Shown here: positions 61,952 to 64,000 of the stretch, in pieces
Numbering within the stretch: the stretch's first letter is position 1
Layout: the number at the start of each line of letters is the position of its first letter
Assembly (NCBI GenBank): GCA_964007475.1
Contig: OZ023274.1
Coordinates: 2,170,001-2,234,000 of the forward strand
DNA length: 64,000 nucleotides
Direction: 5' to 3'
From: Hybos culiciformis
Taxonomy: Eukaryota > Arthropoda > Insecta > Diptera > Hybotidae
Translations under genes and position numbers: made by a program
Notes under the pieces: generated by a model
Seen by the model: only the letters and a program-made list of their open reading frames with translations
What the model was told of the DNA's origin: nothing
Databases searched by the model: none

Positions 61952-63988
61952 CAATTTATAAATTTTTTGGTTATCCTGCCAGAAGAGGTCAGATCGTCTC
62001 TAAAGAAAATATTGTTTGCACAGAATGTAATAAGGTAAGAAAATCTAAATATAAGATAAAACATTTATTTCAGTGACCTGACGAAATCGTAGGAAGGTTT
62101 TTTTCAAAACGAAAGGACTAATCCGTTAAATTCAGATTTTTTGCAACTTACTGTACAATTTTTAATTATTTATTTCTAATCCTAATGCAATTATTTTGAA
62201 TTATAAAAATAATACATGTAAAAAAAACCAACTTACTGTAACTAGTGTAAGTCTCAAAAATAATCAAATTATATTTTATATTTTTTAGATATTCAATGAT
62301 AATGGATCACCATGTAACCCACATCAACATTTTAAAAAATTTCACAAAGAAGTTTATAGAGATTTTGTTAAAAGTTTGAAAAAAACTCCATTACCGAAAA
62401 ATCCAAATAGTCCACGTATCGATCAAATAACTTTGACAATTGAGCAAGTAAGTAGTATATCGCAGACTAAGAATTATATTATCATATCAGTTATCACAAA
62501 AAAAAAAACAAAAAATTTAATAACAGTCTGACCACAAAATGTATAATATGAATTTTCTTTTCTTTTTAGAGACCTCAAAATATAGACATTTTTAGCGGTA
62601 ATAATGTTGAAGACGAAACTTATTTCGATGAAAATAAATTTGATAAAATTACATTACTTAAAAACTGCAATGATAATATATCAAAATATTTTGGCTTTCC
62701 TTCTGATATTAACGGAAACATTTTAACTGATAAAATTTGTTTTTGTATATTATGTAAATCTAAATATCAAATTCGAAATCGTCATAGCATGGAGAAGCAT
62801 CTAAGTTTAACTCATTCTAAAATTCTAGAAATGGGTTGCTATTCAGATATCATAAAAACATGCCAAACAAAACTAAGTTTTAAAAATAAAAAAGAATTGA
62901 AACGTTTGAGATTATCGCGCATTCAAACATTAAATTATAACAAATTGGTTTCGTTAGAGAAAACAAAAAAACATCCTTGTTATTCATATTTTGGTTATCC
63001 AAGTGATAGTGAGGGTAATGTTATTACTTGTGATTATATTGTATGCACAATTTGTCAACGTATTTTTCACAATTCATCTAGAAATAGTAATTTAATGGCT
63101 CATTTGAAAAAATTTCATTCAATTCAGTTTAAAGTAGTAATGGAGCGAATCAATATTGCGAAATTTGAAAATGTTAAAAACACTAATTTTACAAAAATAG
63201 CAACGAACTTTGAACAAAACACAACAGAACAAGAAAATCAAAATGATATAATTAATCGTAATGCAAAACTTGAATCTATTGAAATTGAAATTTTAGAAGA
63301 ACAAAATCACGATTTTGAAATGGATGAAATTGAATATTATGAAAATAATTGCGTTTACGGTAAAAGTAAACTAGATATAAAAAAACTTGAATCTAGTGAT
63401 TTCCGTACGTTAACAAAGAAACAATTTAATGAATTTGAATATATTGAAAATAAGGAAAAATATCAAAATATTGCGAATATTCAAAATAAAATAAATTATG
63501 CTAAGATTTTAACGCCAAAATTTCAAGACAAAAATGCTTCAGATAGCCTTTGGAATTGGTTTGGTTTTCCTGGTGATGAAAATTCAAAAATAATAAATAA
63601 AAGTTATATAATTTGTAATATATGTTTAAAAATATTACCACATATGAATGACATAAAAAATTATTCTGCATATCGTCATCTAACAGAATCACATAATATT
63701 CAATTTGAAAAAAAAAATCTAAATTTGAACTTATTAAAACAAGAAAATATTAAAATAATGAAGAAAATGAATATTCAAAAAATTTTAAAACCTAAATTTG
63801 ATGATAAATCCAGTAAAATAATGAATATAATATGGTTCTGGTTTGGTTATCCGGCTAATGAAAAATCGGAAATCTTATCTAAGGAAAATTTAGTTTGTTC
63901 TATTTGTTTTGAAATTTTGAAAAATGCTAATAGTAATTATGAAATTGCATTAAGTCACATGAAGACCATGCATAATAAAGTAAAATGA
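61952..63988 (+). CDS. BED-finger array gene, downstream exons (five more BED-like fingers)
   Basis: Three coding pieces follow the retrotransposon: 61956-62034, 62289-62447 and 62570-63988, all joined in phase 0. Each unit has an aromatic pair, F-G-Y/F-P, D/N-x-x-G/S-x-I, then C-x2-C and H-x3-5-H. Examples are ISKYFGFPSDINGNILTD with CILC, YSYFGYPSDSEGNVITCD with CTIC, WNWFGFPGDENSKIINKS with CNIC, and WFWFGYPANEKSEILSKE with CSIC. With the unit split by the intron at 62035 and the one in the 5' exon there are six. This is the zinc-binding pattern of BED fingers, known from hAT transposases and chromatin proteins, but no transposase domain follows. The gene stops at 63988 after MKTMHNKVK. 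Its function is unknown; DNA binding is inferred. Confidence 0.82.
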
Positions 63989-64000
63989 AGTTTTAAAATT

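Overview
The window is insect-type nuclear DNA. It is very AT-rich, genes on both strands are cut by short GT..AG introns, and the conserved genes are animal housekeeping genes. I cannot fix the order or species. I rebuilt exon structures by hand from splice sites, reading phase and paralogue comparison, so exon edges can be off by a few bases.

Layout. A C-terminal exon of V-ATPase subunit d (1877-2170) follows a repeat that recurs at 6057-7470. Two tandem C2H2 zinc-finger genes, ZNF-A and ZNF-B, lie at 3041-5772 and 7465-10639 (minus). PUF6/penguin is at 11282-13571 (plus). ZNF-C (plus), ZNF-D and ZNF-E (minus) fill 15198-26005. A housekeeping block follows: riboflavin kinase, AIMP2, BPNT1, SNRNP40 and an HRI-like eIF2-alpha kinase (26809-42342). 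ZNF-F (minus), a mannose-6-phosphate-receptor-like gene (plus), ZNF-G and ZNF-H (minus) occupy 43266-55330. The cyclophilin PPIE is at 56137-57765 (minus). The right end holds a gene with six BED-like zinc fingers (58654-63988, plus), split by an LTR retrotransposon.

The unusual part is the zinc-finger family. Eight genes start with the same module: a G-E-(K)-x-A/E-I-Y/F strand followed by an unusual C2H2 finger. It is followed by 8-9 further fingers encoded across exon junctions. Six of the eight (C-H) end with a last finger, a Y-T-P-x-D-G-like linker and an AT-hook-like G-R-P. Introns have been lost, gained or shifted between copies, with micro-exons of 11 and 23 nt in two of them. The N-terminal module resembles the BED-like units of the six-finger gene next door, which suggests, but does not prove, a common source.

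Mobile DNA is abundant: an LTR element with 290-bp LTRs and a broken gag, a 5'-truncated non-LTR element in a SNRNP40 intron, and several inverted-repeat elements. Three of these (573, 405 and 795 bp) have clear target duplications, another family has two copies, and two loci carry palindromic tandem arrays. Several insertions can be read base by base because an empty site or a paralogous copy is also in the window.
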